This document shows, one piece after another, positions 1 through 7,210 of a stretch of DNA of 7,660 nt (its first letter is position 1; the number at the start of each line of letters is the position of its first letter). Below the pieces are notes generated by a model that did not search any database, was not told where the DNA came from, and saw nothing but the letters and a program-made list of their open reading frames with translations. A program made the position numbers and the translations under genes. Source of the DNA: Pseudomonadota bacterium (GTDB taxonomy: Bacteria > Pseudomonadota > Alphaproteobacteria > Acetobacterales > Acetobacteraceae); contig JAJZEG010000351.1 of the NCBI GenBank assembly GCA_021828605.1, positions 1 through 7,660 on the forward strand. The letters are read 5' to 3'.

Positions 1-219
1 GGCATCATATTTGAGCGCGCGGGTCCATAAGGCTGTCGCGACATCGGCCATGCCGAGCGGCATGCCCGGATGGCCGGAATTGGATTTTTCAATGGCGTCG
101 ATGGTCAAAGCGCGGATTGCGTCCGCCATCATGCGGGTTTCGGTCATCGGTTTGCTCAGAACGGCAGCTTGACGTGCAAGCGCCTCGGCATTGCTTCCGA
201 TATCGTGGGTTCCGGCCAT
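1..219 (-). CDS. tkt: Transketolase, N-terminal part (partial, runs off left edge)
   Basis: Transketolase moves two-carbon ketol units between sugar phosphates in the non-oxidative pentose phosphate pathway, using thiamine diphosphate and a divalent metal in the cytosol. Only the first 73 codons are visible. Residues 31-56 carry the family start: [20 protein letters not shown] is followed by GMPLGMAD, with His50 in NSGHPG corresponding by position to the cofactor/substrate-site His26 of E. coli TktA. The ATG at 219-217 is preceded by a strong GAGGAG ribosome binding site (233-228) with 8 nt spacing. This start adds 24 residues compared with E. coli TktA. The internal Met25 (codon 147-145) would align exactly with the E. 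coli start but has no comparable ribosome binding site, so the longer form is preferred. The gene lies 126 bp downstream of the NdvB-like gene on the same strand. Motif and frame are unambiguous; whether it is the only transketolase of the organism cannot be judged. Confidence 0.96.
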   Translation of the reverse strand, partial: MAGTHDIGSNAEALARQAAVLSKPMTETRMMADAIRALTIDAIEKSNSGHPGMPLGMADVATALWTRALKYDA

Positions 220-225
220 GGGGGA

Positions 226-233
226 TTCTCCTC
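226..233 (-). promoter_or_regulatory. Strong ribosome binding site of tkt
   Basis: Read on the minus strand, GAGGAGAA lies 8 nt (counted from the last G of GAGGAG) before the ATG at 219. It is the clearest Shine-Dalgarno sequence in the window and decides the transketolase start in favour of 219 over the internal Met at 147. It can pair with CTCCT at 254-250 and with CCTC at 242-239 (see findings). Confidence 0.8.
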
Positions 234-301
234 GTGCTGAGGCAGACATAGGAGGCTGTGCTCCCAGACACAAGATTTCGGGCTCCGAAGATTGATCCAC
301 A

Positions 302-330
302 TCCGGCTCGCGGATAATGCGCGAGCCGGA
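302..330 (-). terminator. Stem-loop between the NdvB-like gene and tkt, possible terminator
   Basis: An 11-bp perfect inverted repeat (TCCGGCTCGCG at 302-312 and its complement at 320-330) encloses a 7-nt loop. It begins 15 nt after the TGA of the NdvB-like gene (348-346). The position and the G+C-rich stem fit a transcription terminator. The stretch after the stem on the minus strand (TGTGGATCAATCTTC) has no run of T, so classical intrinsic termination is doubtful. It could instead protect the mRNA 3' end, cause partial read-through into tkt, or mark a Rho-dependent end. Confidence 0.5.
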
Positions 331-345
331 GCGGTGATGGAAAGG

Positions 346-3072
346 TCAGTCACCCACCGCAGAGCGCGCCGCGAGGTTTTGATGGGCGCGTTGGGCCGGT
401 TGGCTGGCCAGGGACTTGACCGGCTTGGGCGCTGCGGCGGGGAGTGCCGCGATGATCGATACGCTCACCGAAGCGAGATAGGGCAGCGATTGGGTAAACA
501 GCACCGCACACCAAAGCTTGGTTTCCGGCGTTGCCCAATGATGGCTGAACCCAACCCCGAGCAAGGCGGCCCAGGTCAGCGCCAAGAGGATCAATTCTTC
601 GCGCGCCATCACCAAACCCTGCACCAATGCCGGTGCATCCTTCATTTTCGGGGTGCGCAGGAAGGGCAGAGAATTGGTGAACAGTCCCTTCCACACGGCT
701 TTGCCAATGGTGTGTGACAATGCCAGGCCGGTCACTGCGGCGCCAATCCGGTCGCCCCAGGAACAGCGCACCCGCGCGCCATACAGCGCCATGATTTGCA
801 TGATCTTGAAGGCGAACAGGCCGATTGAGGGCAACATGAACAGAATGATTGGGAACTCAAAGCGGACCGGGTCGGCGATCAATGCCGCGGACCAACCAAG
901 GCCCAGCAACAGGAAGCCGAGGCCGAGCGCGTCACCCACCCAGGGCAACCAGCCGGTGACAAAATGCCAGCGCTGACCGAGCGTGAGGCTGCGATCAAAC
1001 GGGGAGAACAGGCTGCGCCAATGGGCGCGGGTGATTCGCATCGCCCCATAGGCCCAGCGATAGCGCTGTTTCCGAAACGCATTGAAATCATCAGGCATCA
1101 CCCCGCGCCCGAAGCTGCGCTTAGAATAGACCGCCTGATAGCCACGTTCGAACAGATTGATCCCCAACGCGCTATCTTCGGTGATGCACCATTCCGCCCA
1201 GCCGCCTTCGGCGGTCAGCGCGTCGCGCCGGATCAAGGTCATGGTGCCGTGCTGGATAATCGCGTTACGCTCGTTGCGATTGACCATGCCGACTTGGAAA
1301 AACCCGGCATATTCCCAGAACATCATGCGTTTGAACAAGGAGCCGTCATTGTCGCGATAATCCTGCGGGCTTTGAGTGAAACCGACCGCCGGATCATCGA
1401 AGGCCGGGGTCATGCTGCGCAGCCAGTCAGGATCGACGATATAGTCACTGTCGAGCACGCCGATGATTTCGGCATCCGGGCTGGTTTCGCGGAGCGCAAA
1501 ATTCAGTGCGCCCGCTTTGAATCCAGGATAGCTGCCCAGGGTGAAAAACCGGAACTTCGGCCCCAAACGCGCGCAATGTTCAGCGACCGGTTCCCAAACG
1601 CGCGGGTCTTTGGTGTTGTTGTCGATCACCAGCACCTCGAAATTGCTGTAATCGAGTGCCGCGAGCGCGTTCAAAGTGAGTTTCACCATCTCCGGCGGCT
1701 CGTTGCAGATCGGCAGATGCAGCGAGACTTTCGGCAACGTCGCGCCTTGTCGAGCGGGAACCGGCTCGAAATGGCGCTTGCGGATGCGACCGAATAAGGT
1801 TTCCACCAGCTCAAAACTGTCCGCGATCAACAAAAACAGCAACAGACCCTGCCCCGCAGCCAGCGTGGCCCAGACCGCAGCGGCACTCCAGGACAGATAG
1901 GTCTCGCCCATGGTCAGCAACAAGGCAGCGATCGCGGCGACGAACCCTTGCACCAGTCCGGCAAAGAGCAGTTTGCCGGGCCAGCGCAGATCGGGACGTC
2001 GTGAGAGGAGAGTCAGGCTGATCAGGAGCGCCAGCACGATACTGCCCGCCGCCCACGACAACCAGGCGCGATTGGGGGTCACCGGACCGGTGAGCGACCA
2101 TTTGGGCTGGCGGCTGAGCGACCACATGCCCCAATAACCTGCCGCACGGCCTTCGAAGCTGGTTTTCCAGGGTTGATCGAACGCTTCCATCACGAAATAA
2201 TGCAAATGCTGCTGACGCGCGACGTTGAAGAACTGGCGCATGAACCGGGCTTGCAGAACCCGCGAGGCGCGGGCAGCGCCGATATCGATACCATCGGAGG
2301 GCCAGCCGATTTCCCCGATCACCACCCGCTTGTTCGGATAGGCGCGCTCAACCTGATGCAGCCTGTGCAGCGCGTAGGCCACCGCATTTTTCTCGGGCAA
2401 ACCCTCCCAATAGGGAAGTAAATGCACGGTGATGAAGTCAACCGATTTTGCCAAAGCGGGATGATGCAGCCAGACATGCCACGGCTCCGCTGTGGAGACC
2501 GGCACATGCACGCGTTGTTTCACATAGCGAATATCCGCCGCGAGTTGTGCGACGGTGAGGTTGCGGCGCAAAATCACTTCGTTCCCGACCATGACCGCTT
2601 TGACGTCCGGGTTCGCGTTGGCGACCTGGACCACCTTGGTCAATTCCCGCCGATTCGCACGTAAATGCTGATCGATCCAGGCACCGAGTGTCACTTTCAG
2701 ATGGTACTGGGCGGCCAAAGCGGGAATATCGCCGAGGTCGTTCTGCACCGTATAGGTGCGGATATTATGGGTTTTGGTCGCAACCAGTGCCAAGTCCGAT
2801 TTGATTTGTGCAATAGTCGGGTAAATATTGCTCTGCGGATTCTCGCCAGCGTGAAACGGCGAGAAGGCGAAACCGCTGATTTCACCCCGATAGGGTGGAA
2901 TATTGGTTACCGGCCGGTCGATCCATGCCCAGGCCGCAAAGGCCACCGCAGCGGTGGCGAGGGCTGCCAGCCATGATCCCGCGCTCAACCAGCCCGAGCG
3001 GGTCGGCGTAGGGCTGGGGCCGGTGGTGAACCGACGCGGCGAGAGGGGGCGCAATTTGGCGTGATAGGTCAT
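346..3072 (-). CDS. NdvB-type membrane beta-glucan synthase: GH17 domain fused to a GT2 glycosyltransferase
   Basis: Predicted inner-membrane enzyme of 908 residues that would polymerise glucose from UDP-glucose and remodel the product on the periplasmic side. A membrane segment at about 31-50 is followed by a GH17-like domain (about 65-325) with the two expected glutamates: Glu165 in VGNEV (acid/base) and Glu254 in IGEIGWPS (nucleophile). HLLPYWEG (218-225) and EAFDQPWK (296-303) are further family blocks. Membrane segments lie near 340-357, 369-388 and 392-417. The GT2 domain (about 447-690) shows VIDNN (Asp484), LDSDY (Asp541, Asp543), ITED (Glu632, Asp633) and QRYRW (669-673), the full D, DxD, TED, Q/RxxRW set of processive synthases such as BcsA. 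Further membrane segments follow at about 706-732, 740-762, 826-845 and 855-877. The order GH17 then GT2 is that of Pseudomonas NdvB, known for beta-1,3-glucan synthesis; in Bradyrhizobium, as I recall, the two functions are separate proteins (NdvB, NdvC). The ATG at 3072 is the only early Met, with an in-frame stop at 3105-3103; no clear ribosome binding site is seen. Linkage, ring closure and secretion of the product are inference. Confidence 0.93.
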   Translation of the reverse strand: MTYHAKLRPLSPRRFTTGPSPTPTRSGWLSAGSWLAALATAAVAFAAWAWIDRPVTNIPPYRGEISGFAFSPFHAGENPQSNIYPTIAQIKSDLALVATKTHNIRTYTVQNDLGDIPALAAQYHLKVTLGAWIDQHLRANRRELTKVVQVANANPDVKAVMVGNEVILRRNLTVAQLAADIRYVKQRVHVPVSTAEPWHVWLHHPALAKSVDFITVHLLPYWEGLPEKNAVAYALHRLHQVERAYPNKRVVIGEIGWPSDGIDIGAARASRVLQARFMRQFFNVARQQHLHYFVMEAFDQPWKTSFEGRAAGYWGMWSLSRQPKWSLTGPVTPNRAWLSWAAGSIVLALLISLTLLSRRPDLRWPGKLLFAGLVQGFVAAIAALLLTMGETYLSWSAAAVWATLAAGQGLLLFLLIADSFELVETLFGRIRKRHFEPVPARQGATLPKVSLHLPICNEPPEMVKLTLNALAALDYSNFEVLVIDNNTKDPRVWEPVAEHCARLGPKFRFFTLGSYPGFKAGALNFALRETSPDAEIIGVLDSDYIVDPDWLRSMTPAFDDPAVGFTQSPQDYRDNDGSLFKRMMFWEYAGFFQVGMVNRNERNAIIQHGTMTLIRRDALTAEGGWAEWCITEDSALGINLFERGYQAVYSKRSFGRGVMPDDFNAFRKQRYRWAYGAMRITRAHWRSLFSPFDRSLTLGQRWHFVTGWLPWVGDALGLGFLLLGLGWSAALIADPVRFEFPIILFMLPSIGLFAFKIMQIMALYGARVRCSWGDRIGAAVTGLALSHTIGKAVWKGLFTNSLPFLRTPKMKDAPALVQGLVMAREELILLALTWAALLGVGFSHHWATPETKLWCAVLFTQSLPYLASVSVSIIAALPAAAPKPVKSLASQPAQRAHQNLAARSAVGD

Positions 3073-3241
3073 TATTTCGAAACCCGGCTGAACGCGGCGT
3101 GATCACCGCGCCCGATACTCATGACGCTGCACTGCGGCGTAGGGTGGACCGGATTGCGGCGGAACCATGGCAAAATCGCTGCATCCAAAATCAATAAAAT
3201 CAGGTATAAGCACGTCTTCAACGGTGAATTATTAGATCAAG
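3073..3241. promoter_or_regulatory. Divergent intergenic promoter region between the NdvB-like and CNNM genes
   Basis: The two genes start back to back, so this 169-bp stretch should hold both promoters. Its right part (3171-3240) is markedly A+T-rich compared with its surroundings. The best candidate for the minus-strand gene is TTGAAG (3221-3216), a 17-bp spacer and TTTATT (3198-3193), each matching four of six consensus bases. For the plus-strand gene, TATAAG (3205-3210) and TAAAAT (3195-3200) are -10-like, but I see no acceptable -35 at proper spacing. Neither start codon has a strong ribosome binding site. Confidence 0.35.
3093..3110. promoter_or_regulatory. Interrupted dyad upstream of the NdvB-like gene, possible operator
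   Basis: The perfect 8-bp palindrome GTGATCAC (3099-3106) is flanked by CGCG on both sides (3093-3096 and 3107-3110), with two extra bases (GC, 3097-3098) on the left. It lies about 20-38 bp before the NdvB-like start codon, between the candidate promoter and the gene. It could be a regulator-binding site in the 5' leader. It is short and partly composed of common G+C words, so it may be chance. Confidence 0.22.
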
Positions 3242-4540
3242 ATGGTTACGCAACTTATTCTGGATATTGGCGTTTTAGTCGGTTTGGTTGTGATCAATGC
3301 CGGCTTTGCGATGGCCGAAATGGCCCTGGTTTCGGCGCGGCGAGCCGCTTTAGCCTTAATGATTAGGCGCGGCGTAGCGGGTGCGGCGCGGGCGCGTCGC
3401 TTGGCTGAGGCGCCGGATCGGTTCCTGCCGACGGTGCAAATTGGTATCACCGTGATCAGCGTGATGGCCGGGGTGCTGGGTGGGGCGCGATTCGCCGTGC
3501 TGCTCACCCCGGTTCTGGCCCGAATCCCGGCGATTGCCCCGGCGGCCGGGACGATTGCGCTGGCGCTCACCGTGTTTGGCGTCACATTTCTGACTTTGGT
3601 GTTTGGCGAGCTGGTGCCCAAGCAACTCGCTTTGCGTCACGCCGAGCGCATCGCCTGCGTGGTGGCGTGGCCGCTCGATATGTTCGCCCGTGTTGCCGCG
3701 CCGCTGGTCTGGTTGTTGGGGATCACCTCGCGCGCGGTGTTGCGGCTGTTTGGCCCGACCGGTGCGGATCGGCGCGCGGTGAGCGAGGAGGAGCTGAAAG
3801 CGATTCTGGCGGAAGGCACGGAATCGGGCATGCTCGAATTCGAGGAGCGCGATATGATGGAACGGATCATGCGCCTCGCCGACAAGCCGGTGCGCGCGAT
3901 CATGACGCCGCGCCAGGATATCGCCTGGCTGGATCGGGCGGCGCCGCGCAGTGCGGTGATTGCCGCCCTGAAGGCTGCCCCGCATTCGCGCTTCGTGGTG
4001 TGCGAGCGTGACATCGATAACGTGGTGGGCATTGTGCAGGCCAAGGATATTCTGGATCGGATGCTGGATGGCAAGGAGATTTCGCTGGCAGCGGCGCTGC
4101 GCCAGCCGTTGGCGGTGCCCGATACGATCAGCGCGCTCGATGCGCTCGAGCGGCTGAAGGCCGACCCGATGGGTGCTGCTTTCGTGCTCGATGAATATGG
4201 TAGTTTCGAGGGATTGATCACGGTTGGCGATTTGCTGGAAGCCATTGTCGGTGATGCCGAGGACGATCCCAATAGTCCCGAACAGCCGGGCGAGGGGCAG
4301 AGTTTGGAACTCGACGGGCTGGAACCGATCGACGATGTGGCGCATCGGTTGGGCTTGGAGCGGTTACCGGCGCAGGGCTCTTATCACACGCTGGGCGGGT
4401 TCGTGCTTGCTTTGCTCAAGCGGGTGCCGCGCGCGGGCGATGTGATCGCCTTCGGCGGATGGCGGTTCGAAGTAATGGCGATGAACGGTCGGCGGGTCGA
4501 GCGGGTGCGGATCATCCGCGATCCGGCGGTGGTGCTGTAG
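3242..4540 (+). CDS. CNNM/CorC-family membrane transporter (DUF21, two CBS domains, CorC_HlyC), often labelled hemolysin-like
   Basis: Predicted inner-membrane protein of 432 residues. Residues 1-165 form the DUF21/CNNM transmembrane domain: a first helix at about 5-27 ending in NAGFAMAEMALVSARR, further helices near 64-90, 102-122 and 137-167, and the signature FGELVPKQLAL at 121-131. A linker with an acidic SEEELKAIL block (181-189) leads to a CBS pair: the first starts at VRAIMTPRQDI (217-227), the second at about 285-340 and contains VLDEYG (315-320) and ITVGDLLEAIVGD. Residues about 355-428 match the small CorC_HlyC domain. Related proteins export Mg2+ (bacterial CorC, MpfA), and the E. 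coli/Salmonella homologue YtfL (PaeA) is linked to cadaverine and putrescine export, so the substrate cannot be fixed from sequence; haemolytic activity is not implied. The ATG at 3242 follows an in-frame TAG at 3233 and gives the first helix, so the start is sound despite no clear ribosome binding site. The last 29 bp overlap the convergent MFS gene. Confidence 0.95.
   Translation: MVTQLILDIGVLVGLVVINAGFAMAEMALVSARRAALALMIRRGVAGAARARRLAEAPDRFLPTVQIGITVISVMAGVLGGARFAVLLTPVLARIPAIAPAAGTIALALTVFGVTFLTLVFGELVPKQLALRHAERIACVVAWPLDMFARVAAPLVWLLGITSRAVLRLFGPTGADRRAVSEEELKAILAEGTESGMLEFEERDMMERIMRLADKPVRAIMTPRQDIAWLDRAAPRSAVIAALKAAPHSRFVVCERDIDNVVGIVQAKDILDRMLDGKEISLAAALRQPLAVPDTISALDALERLKADPMGAAFVLDEYGSFEGLITVGDLLEAIVGDAEDDPNSPEQPGEGQSLELDGLEPIDDVAHRLGLERLPAQGSYHTLGGFVLALLKRVPRAGDVIAFGGWRFEVMAMNGRRVERVRIIRDPAVVL
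4512..4540. other. 29-bp tail-to-tail gene overlap
   Basis: The TGA of the MFS gene (4514-4512) lies inside the CNNM gene, and the TAG of the CNNM gene (4538-4540) lies inside the MFS gene. The shared bases encode the final residues of both proteins. No terminator hairpin is visible here, so each transcript must read into the other gene's 3' end to terminate. Confidence 0.9.
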
Positions 4541-5981
4541 CAACAATGGGCGCGGTTGGCGCGTGATGGCCGCTGATATCATCACCCGCCTGCGGTGAGA
4601 GTCGGGCGGAAATCGGCACGGCAATCGCGCCGATCAGGCTGACTAGGATGAAGGCAATCGAAAAATCGCCGTTTGTCGGCGTCGTGTGGCCGGTGATCGC
4701 ACTTGCGGCATCGAGCGTGCCGGCAGCGAGTGAAATACCTAAAGTCAGCGTAATTTGCTGGAAGGTTGCGTAAAAGCTGGTAGCGGCGGACATGCGGGCA
4801 CGCGGTACATCGGCATAGGCGATGGTGTTCAGCGCGGTGAATTGCAGGGAGCGAAATACCCCGCCGAGCAGCAAGGCGAGATCGATCCAGATCAGCGGTG
4901 AGTCCGGGCGAAAGGCGGCGCAGGCCAGGGTGAAAATCACTGATAATGAGCCGAAGGCGATCATCGCCGCGCGAAAGCCGAAACGGCGCAGAATCGGCTG
5001 CGCGAGTGGCTTCATGGCCAGGGCGCCGACTGCGGCGATGAAGGTGATGGTGCCGCTTTTTGCCGCCGTTTCGCCAAAGCCGATTTGCAGCATGAGGGGG
5101 AGCAGGAACGGGATCGCGCCGGCGAGGATGCGAAAAAAACTGCCCGCCAAAGTCGAATTAGCGAAAGTGTGGATCCGCAAAAGCGTCAAATCAAGCACCG
5201 GATGCGGGTGAGTGCGCGCATGGCGCCAATAGACATAGGCAGCGATGCTGCCCGCGATAAAACATCCGATGCTCGCATCGAGCGGGATCAGCCCATTACC
5301 GATGGTCTCGAAACCGGTCATCAGCAGTGCCATCGCGCCGCCGCTCCAGAACAAGCCGAGCAAATCGAGTTTTCCGGCGTTTTCGGTGTCTTTGACCTCG
5401 GCGACGAACAGGCTGACCGCGATGATCCCGATAATGCCGATCGGCACATTGATGCCAAAGGTCCAGCGCCAGGAAATATAGGTCACGATGAAGCCGCCGA
5501 GCGGCGGGCCGATGATCGGCCCGATCAAAGCGGGCATGGTGAACCAGGAGGTCGCGGCGATCATGTCTGCGCGTTTCACCGATTTGAGCAGCAGCAAGCG
5601 CCCGACCGGTACCATCATCGCGCCGCCGATTCCCTGCACGATGCGCGCCGCGATCAACATGCCCAGCGAATCGGCCAGCCCGCAGAATATCGAGCCGATG
5701 GTAAAAATCAGGATCGCGGCGCGAAACACCGTGCGGCTGCCGAACCGGTCGGCGAACCAGCCCGAGGCGGGAATGAAAATAGCAAGCGAGAGCAGATAAG
5801 AGGTGAGTGCCAGACTCATATGAATTGGCTCGGCATGGAAGCTTTTCGCCATCGCGGGCAAGGCGGTCGCGACGATGGTGCCATCCAGCCCCTGCATCAG
5901 CAGGGCGGTGGCCACGATCAGCGCGGTGATGCGCATTTGCCCGGTGCTGAGACCGGGTTCATCGGCTGGTTCGGCGCTCAT
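4512..5981 (-). CDS. DHA2-type MFS multidrug exporter (MdtD/HsrA-like)
   Basis: Proton-driven inner-membrane exporter of 489 residues with about 13-14 hydrophobic segments, the size and pattern of drug:H+ antiporter family 2. Motifs in order: LDGTIVATALPAM (32-44), the DHA2 motif of helix 1; GWFADRFGSRTVF (74-86), MFS motif A; RIVQGIGGAMMVPVGR (113-128), motif B region; GPIIGPPLGG (154-163), motif C typical of antiporters; WRWTFGINVPIG (171-182). GGAMMVPVGRL and PFLLPLMLQIGFG resemble E. coli MdtD and HsrA more than EmrB, and no EmrA-like adaptor gene is adjacent, so a single-component pump is likely. The substrate is unknown. The C-terminal tail (about 463-489) is polar and Pro/Ala-rich, and its end is encoded in the overlap with the CNNM gene. 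The ATG at 5981 is the most upstream, with an in-frame TGA at 6011-6009; the ribosome binding site is weak (GCGAG at a long distance). It lies 74 bp after the DUF2125 gene on the same strand, so co-transcription is possible. Confidence 0.95.
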   Translation of the reverse strand: MSAEPADEPGLSTGQMRITALIVATALLMQGLDGTIVATALPAMAKSFHAEPIHMSLALTSYLLSLAIFIPASGWFADRFGSRTVFRAAILIFTIGSIFCGLADSLGMLIAARIVQGIGGAMMVPVGRLLLLKSVKRADMIAATSWFTMPALIGPIIGPPLGGFIVTYISWRWTFGINVPIGIIGIIAVSLFVAEVKDTENAGKLDLLGLFWSGGAMALLMTGFETIGNGLIPLDASIGCFIAGSIAAYVYWRHARTHPHPVLDLTLLRIHTFANSTLAGSFFRILAGAIPFLLPLMLQIGFGETAAKSGTITFIAAVGALAMKPLAQPILRRFGFRAAMIAFGSLSVIFTLACAAFRPDSPLIWIDLALLLGGVFRSLQFTALNTIAYADVPRARMSAATSFYATFQQITLTLGISLAAGTLDAASAITGHTTPTNGDFSIAFILVSLIGAIAVPISARLSPQAGDDISGHHAPTAPIVATAPPPDRG

Positions 5982-6020
5982 CGGTTGATCAGGCTCGCCA
6001 TGCGCCGATCATGGCCGCAG

Positions 6021-6045
6021 GAACGATGGGATGAAACCACCGTTC
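6021..6045 (-). other. Small stem-loop between the DUF2125 and MFS genes
   Basis: GAACG (6021-6025) pairs with CGTTC (6041-6045) and TGG (6027-6029) with CCA (6037-6039), around one A-C mismatch and a 7-nt loop. It starts 10 nt after the DUF2125 stop codon. There is no T run after it on the minus strand. It might be a weak terminator or an mRNA end-stabilising hairpin in an operon, or chance. Confidence 0.25.
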
Positions 6046-6055
6046 GGTCATGGCT

Positions 6056-7210
6056 TCAATGCGTTATCGGCGCGTCCGCTGCAGGCGGCCAGGTGATCGG
6101 CGGCAGGGTGGTGGCCGGTTTGCCATTGAGGGTGAGGACGCGATGCTGCACCGCGAGCACGATATGGAGCGTCTGATGCCCGTCCGGTGCTTTGGTCATG
6201 AACGGCGTGACCGCGGTCGTTGCGGCGGCGATGGCACCCGCAAAACGCGGCTGGGCGGCGGTGATCGCGGTAAAGAACGCGGTCAAACCGGTGCCATGCA
6301 CCAGCCCATGGCCTGCGGGTTGCAGCGCGTGATCGAAGTTGAACGCGGTGCGGAGTTTGGCGTGCAGCGGGCCGATGACGAGGCTGAGCGCAAATCGCCC
6401 ATGGCCGCCATGGCTCGCCCAGGGGCGCAACTGCGCCGCGAACGCATCGAGCTGCGCGGTCGATTGTGCGAGCGGATTGGGGTTGGTGGTTGCCGGAGCC
6501 ACGGTTGCCGGGTTGAACAGATCAGGGAATTCAGGCCCGGATGCAGTCAGCTTGAATCTGATCTGCTTGATCTGGCCGCCGAAGGGCAACCCGGCCAGGG
6601 TGACGAAAATCGGTGAAACTGCGATATTCTTGATGGTTTCGTCGATTTTGAGTGCGGTATCCTGGTCGTCGGCATGCGGATCGTTGGCGAGATGGCTGGT
6701 GACCGCGCCGATGGTGAAAATCGGAAAATTGCTGCCACCGACGCTCGCCTGCAAATGGGTGATCCGGGTGCTGGCGGCGCGGAGCGGGTCCGGTGCGGAT
6801 TGCAGGAGCGCGTTCGGGTCGAGCCGGTAGTCGAAGGTGAAGACGTCCGCCTTAACCGAGATTTGTGAGCCACCGGGGGCGCTGATGGCAAAGTGATGGG
6901 GGAAATCGAGCGCGACGGTAAAGGGGGCATTGAAGTTGATGCGGGTGGTGACGCGGGGAAAACTGATGGTCGGGCGGGTGCCGGGCGCACCGGGCGGCAT
7001 GATCACCAGATTGGGCACGATCGCCTGTGCGACGAGCGGGGAGCTGCCGCGCGTGATCGGGCCGTGGGTGATGGTCCAACCGGTCTCGCGCAATTTTGCC
7101 TCCGCCCGATGGACGCTGGCCACGAGTTGGCTCTGGGCATACCACCAGAGTCCAAGCCAGAACAAAATGATCAATAAAATCAGGGGCAGAATTATGCGAA
7201 GTGCACGCAT
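6056..7210 (-). CDS. DUF2125 family membrane-anchored periplasmic protein
   Basis: About 384 residues of unknown function, recognised as the mainly alphaproteobacterial DUF2125 family by overall pattern. An N-terminal hydrophobic segment (about 6-25, ending LGLWWYAQS) is an uncleaved anchor or signal. The rest is a long beta-rich periplasmic region of alternating hydrophobic residues, with GWTITHGPITRG (about 44-55), VTLAGLPFGGQIKQIRFKLT (about 203-222) and a C-terminal LTLNGKPATTLPPITWPP block. This last block (a strand followed by NGKP) is the part I best associate with the family. There are no catalytic motifs. Start: GTG at 7213 and ATG at 7210 are adjacent codons in frame; ATG is chosen because an AAAGA sequence (7221-7217) lies 6 nt before it. 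Using GTG adds one residue. The gene lies between the SPOR-domain gene (75 bp upstream) and the MFS gene (74 bp downstream). The family assignment is from memory and the function is not known. Confidence 0.85.
   Translation of the reverse strand: MRALRIILPLILLIILFWLGLWWYAQSQLVASVHRAEAKLRETGWTITHGPITRGSSPLVAQAIVPNLVIMPPGAPGTRPTISFPRVTTRINFNAPFTVALDFPHHFAISAPGGSQISVKADVFTFDYRLDPNALLQSAPDPLRAASTRITHLQASVGGSNFPIFTIGAVTSHLANDPHADDQDTALKIDETIKNIAVSPIFVTLAGLPFGGQIKQIRFKLTASGPEFPDLFNPATVAPATTNPNPLAQSTAQLDAFAAQLRPWASHGGHGRFALSLVIGPLHAKLRTAFNFDHALQPAGHGLVHGTGLTAFFTAITAAQPRFAGAIAAATTAVTPFMTKAPDGHQTLHIVLAVQHRVLTLNGKPATTLPPITWPPAADAPITH

Noticed and set aside
292..717. Plus-strand open frame opposite the 3' end of the glucan synthase gene
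   Set aside because: The Arg/Gly-rich translation has no family resemblance and crosses the hairpin and the end of a well-supported gene.
964..1797. Plus-strand open frame (277 codons) opposite the GT2 domain
   Set aside because: It has no recognisable domain and sits wholly inside the catalytic GT2 coding region on the other strand.
3190..3204. 15-base match ATCAATAAAATCAGG also found at 7170-7184
   Set aside because: One copy lies in a promoter region and the other encodes the hydrophobic anchor of the DUF2125 protein. Flanking bases do not match, so a shared A+T-rich word by chance is most likely.
3121..3366. Plus-strand open frame of 81 codons starting in the divergent intergenic region
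   Set aside because: It runs out of frame into the CNNM gene, has no ribosome binding site and resembles no family.
3356..4345. Long minus-strand open frame (329 codons) opposite the CNNM gene
   Set aside because: It is low in hydrophobic order and very rich in Arg, His and Gln. The plus strand carries the recognisable DUF21-CBS-CorC_HlyC protein, so this is an antisense shadow.
5085..6176. Long plus-strand open frame (363 codons) opposite the MFS gene
   Set aside because: Its translation is rich in Arg, Asp, Gln and Gly with no domain or hydrophobic pattern, as expected from the complement of a G+C-rich gene. The minus strand encodes a clear MFS protein with all motifs.
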